Positions 20,977 through 22,407 of a stretch of 22,407 nucleotides of DNA are shown here, one piece after another. This stretch comes from CAYXWH01 sp964468755. Lineage in GTDB: Bacteria > Chloroflexota > Dehalococcoidia > Dehalococcoidales > RBG-16-60-22. The translations under genes and the position numbers were made by a program. Positions within the stretch are counted from its first letter, which is position 1. The number at the start of each line of letters is the position of its first letter. The notes beneath the pieces were generated by a model. The model was not told the DNA's origin. It saw only the letters and a program-made list of their open reading frames with translations, and searched no databases. The DNA lies in contig CAYXWH010000028.1 of assembly GCA_964468755.1 (NCBI GenBank), positions 1-22,407 of the forward strand. Direction: 5' to 3'.

Positions 20977-21059
20977 TGTCAGGGAATAGTAATTTCGTAA
21001 GCTGCTACCAGTCTATCCCGTTAGTAGCTTGGGGAATAAACGGGGGTCGGCTATGGTAA
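20976..21059 (+). CDS. Possible 27-residue leader or coupling ORF between plsY and the permease
   Basis: An ATG at 20976 overlaps the plsY stop (TAATG) and has AAGGGTGG just upstream. The 27-codon frame ends with TAA at 21057-21059, overlapping the permease ATG at 21053 in ATGGTAA. The peptide (MSGNSNFVSCYQSI and so on) matches nothing I recognise. It could couple translation of the two flanking genes. The permease also has its own GGGGG Shine-Dalgarno, so this small ORF may be fortuitous. Confidence 0.3.
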   Translation: MSGNSNFVSCYQSIPLVAWGINGGRLW

Positions 21060-22407
21060 GTAATATAATACTGATGGCCGGGGGTAAGCTAAAAAGAGAA
21101 CTTACCCTGGTGACTCTGATTGCGGTAATGATTGGCCTTAATATCGGTGGGTCGTTGTTTGTGCTTACGGCAATGGGCGCCGGCCTCACCGGGCCATCGC
21201 TCTTTGTTGCCCAGATAATATCGGCGTTACCGATTTTACTGGCGTTAATCCCGTACCTGATGTTGACCTCAGCCATACCCACTAACTGCGGCAATTACCA
21301 GTATGCCAAGCTGTTTTCCCGCCCTCTCGCTGTTGCCGGTTGGTGGGGACTGTTTGCCGCGATTCCTCTGGGTGCGCTGCCGCTGTTTGCCATCGCTACC
21401 GCGAAACTCCTCGTGATTCTGGTGCCTGGTCTGCCGATAACAGGAACAGCCATCGCTGTGATGACCGTGTTTTTCCTCATTAATGTGTTTGGCGTCAAAG
21501 CCGCCGCCTATGTACAGTCGATTACTGTAGCCCTGCTGGTTATGGCCCTGGTTATCTTTATTGTTCAGGGTGTTCCGGCAATAGAAGCCCGGAACCTGAC
21601 GCCGATGTTCACCGGCGGCGCGGTAGGCCTTATCGGTGCGGCTGCCCTCCTGTACACCTTACTTGCCGGAGGGCTGTTTGGTATTGAAATGGGCGATGAG
21701 GTTAAAAATGCTCAATCAACAATTCCGAGAGCGCTCATTATCAGTATCGTTGCCGTTCTGGTTATCTACCTGCTCATCGAGGTAATCGCGGTGGGCGCCA
21801 TCAACTGGCAGGCATTTGCCGAGGGGGGTACCCTTGGCGTGGTAGCGGAAGCGTTTCTTTCTAATCGCCTGCTGGCGGTGTTTGTCATCGGGGGTGGCAT
21901 CCTGGCGTCAACAACGACCATCAACCTCACGCTTACCGCCGCCGGCAGATATGTGATGGCTTCCGCCGATGATAGACTTTTCCCGAAGTTCTTCAGCAGT
22001 ATCAACCGGAAATTTGGAACGCCGCACTGGGGACTTGCCCTTGCCTATGTTCTGTCGATTATCTCGCTGTTAGCCAATCCGTCTCTGCAGACGTTAGCCG
22101 CCATGCTCAATTTCGGCTTGCTGTTTATGGTAACGCTGGTGCTGCTGGCGGCATTCAGGCTGCCCGAAACACATCCCGAAATCTATGCAAATGCCAGGTT
22201 CAAATTCGGCAGAAAGACCATCGCCGTCACCTCGCTGGCGGCGGTGACTATCAATGTTATTTTCATGGCTATCCTGGCGACGGCAGTGCCGGACGCTTTC
22301 CTGATTTTTGCCGGTTTTATGGTTTTTGGCATCGGCGTATATTTCGTGAGAAAGCGGCAAATGGGTGTAGCCCCATCCCTGGTCACACTTGAAGACCAGG
22401 GAGATAT
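21053..22407 (+). CDS. APC-superfamily amino acid permease, 3' end beyond the window
   Basis: The frame encodes 451 codons without a stop and is cut by the window edge. It begins MVSNIILMAGGKLKRELTLV and enters helix 1 with the unwound glycine-rich segment MIGLNIGGSLFVLTAMGAG, the substrate-binding signature of the APC family. About eleven or twelve membrane helices can be counted. After helix 6 comes FGIEMGDEVKNAQSTIPRAL, matching the family's FEE..NPQRTIPRA loop, and later ASADDRLFPKFF and FGTPHWGL are typical of APC permeases. It should import or exchange an amino acid or polyamine across the cytoplasmic membrane. The substrate is not predictable from sequence. GGGGG lies about 8 nt before the ATG. 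Confidence 0.92.
   Translation, partial: MVSNIILMAGGKLKRELTLVTLIAVMIGLNIGGSLFVLTAMGAGLTGPSLFVAQIISALPILLALIPYLMLTSAIPTNCGNYQYAKLFSRPLAVAGWWGLFAAIPLGALPLFAIATAKLLVILVPGLPITGTAIAVMTVFFLINVFGVKAAAYVQSITVALLVMALVIFIVQGVPAIEARNLTPMFTGGAVGLIGAAALLYTLLAGGLFGIEMGDEVKNAQSTIPRALIISIVAVLVIYLLIEVIAVGAINWQAFAEGGTLGVVAEAFLSNRLLAVFVIGGGILASTTTINLTLTAAGRYVMASADDRLFPKFFSSINRKFGTPHWGLALAYVLSIISLLANPSLQTLAAMLNFGLLFMVTLVLLAAFRLPETHPEIYANARFKFGRKTIAVTSLAAVTINVIFMAILATAVPDAFLIFAGFMVFGIGVYFVRKRQMGVAPSLVTLEDQGD

Noticed and set aside
1..22407. CRISPR arrays, transposases, insertion sequences and rRNA genes
   Set aside because: No regularly spaced repeats, transposase motifs, terminal inverted repeats or rRNA-like sequence were found.

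Overview
The window reads as a housekeeping and metabolic stretch of a moderately GC-rich bacterial genome. It contains a 100-N scaffold gap at 8324-8423, so it is probably a draft or metagenome assembly. Gene content (selA-selB, ThiN-type thiamine synthesis, nadA, cysE-cysK, a beta-CASP RNase) and gene style suggest an anaerobic Chloroflexota, perhaps Dehalococcoidia. That placement is inference; there is no rRNA or marker gene to settle it.

Layout. 141-1274 (+) is a zinc-ribbon/OB-fold protein, overlapped tail to tail by a CoA-type Nudix hydrolase (-). 2029-4090 (+) holds a heme O synthase-like prenyltransferase and tRNA-guanine transglycosylase. 8009-4101 (-) is one transcription unit: a sigma70-type promoter, a TPP riboswitch, a Rho-independent terminator, an AIR-synthase/HypE-like protein, stand-alone ThiN, MnmA and NadA. 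10236-8031 (-) is cysK-cysE plus a stand-alone NIL-domain protein. 10383-16244 (+) holds a beta-CASP RNase, selA, selB and an MscS channel. 18256-16299 (-) holds a nitroreductase and an MFS carrier, and a GAF-domain gene lies just upstream of them (18939-18316). 19352-20166 (+) is a visibly AT-richer toxin-antitoxin module. 20377-22407 (+) holds plsY and an amino-acid permease cut by the window end.

Two things stand out. First, the TPP riboswitch controls an unassigned ATP-dependent enzyme of the PurM/AIRS superfamily translated just before ThiN. That makes it a candidate thiamine gene, possibly doing the TMP kinase job that ThiL, from the same superfamily, usually does. Second, the toxin-antitoxin module has an antitoxin that joins a ribbon-helix-helix-like region to a C-terminal LuxR-type HTH. 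Its promoter has a 9+9 bp perfect inverted repeat filling the region from the -35 to the end of the -10 box.

The selA/selB pair implies selenocysteine use, but no tRNA-Sec, selD or selenoprotein gene was recognised here. Promoters placed so that transcription would begin at the start codon (Nudix, selA) suggest some leaderless mRNAs.
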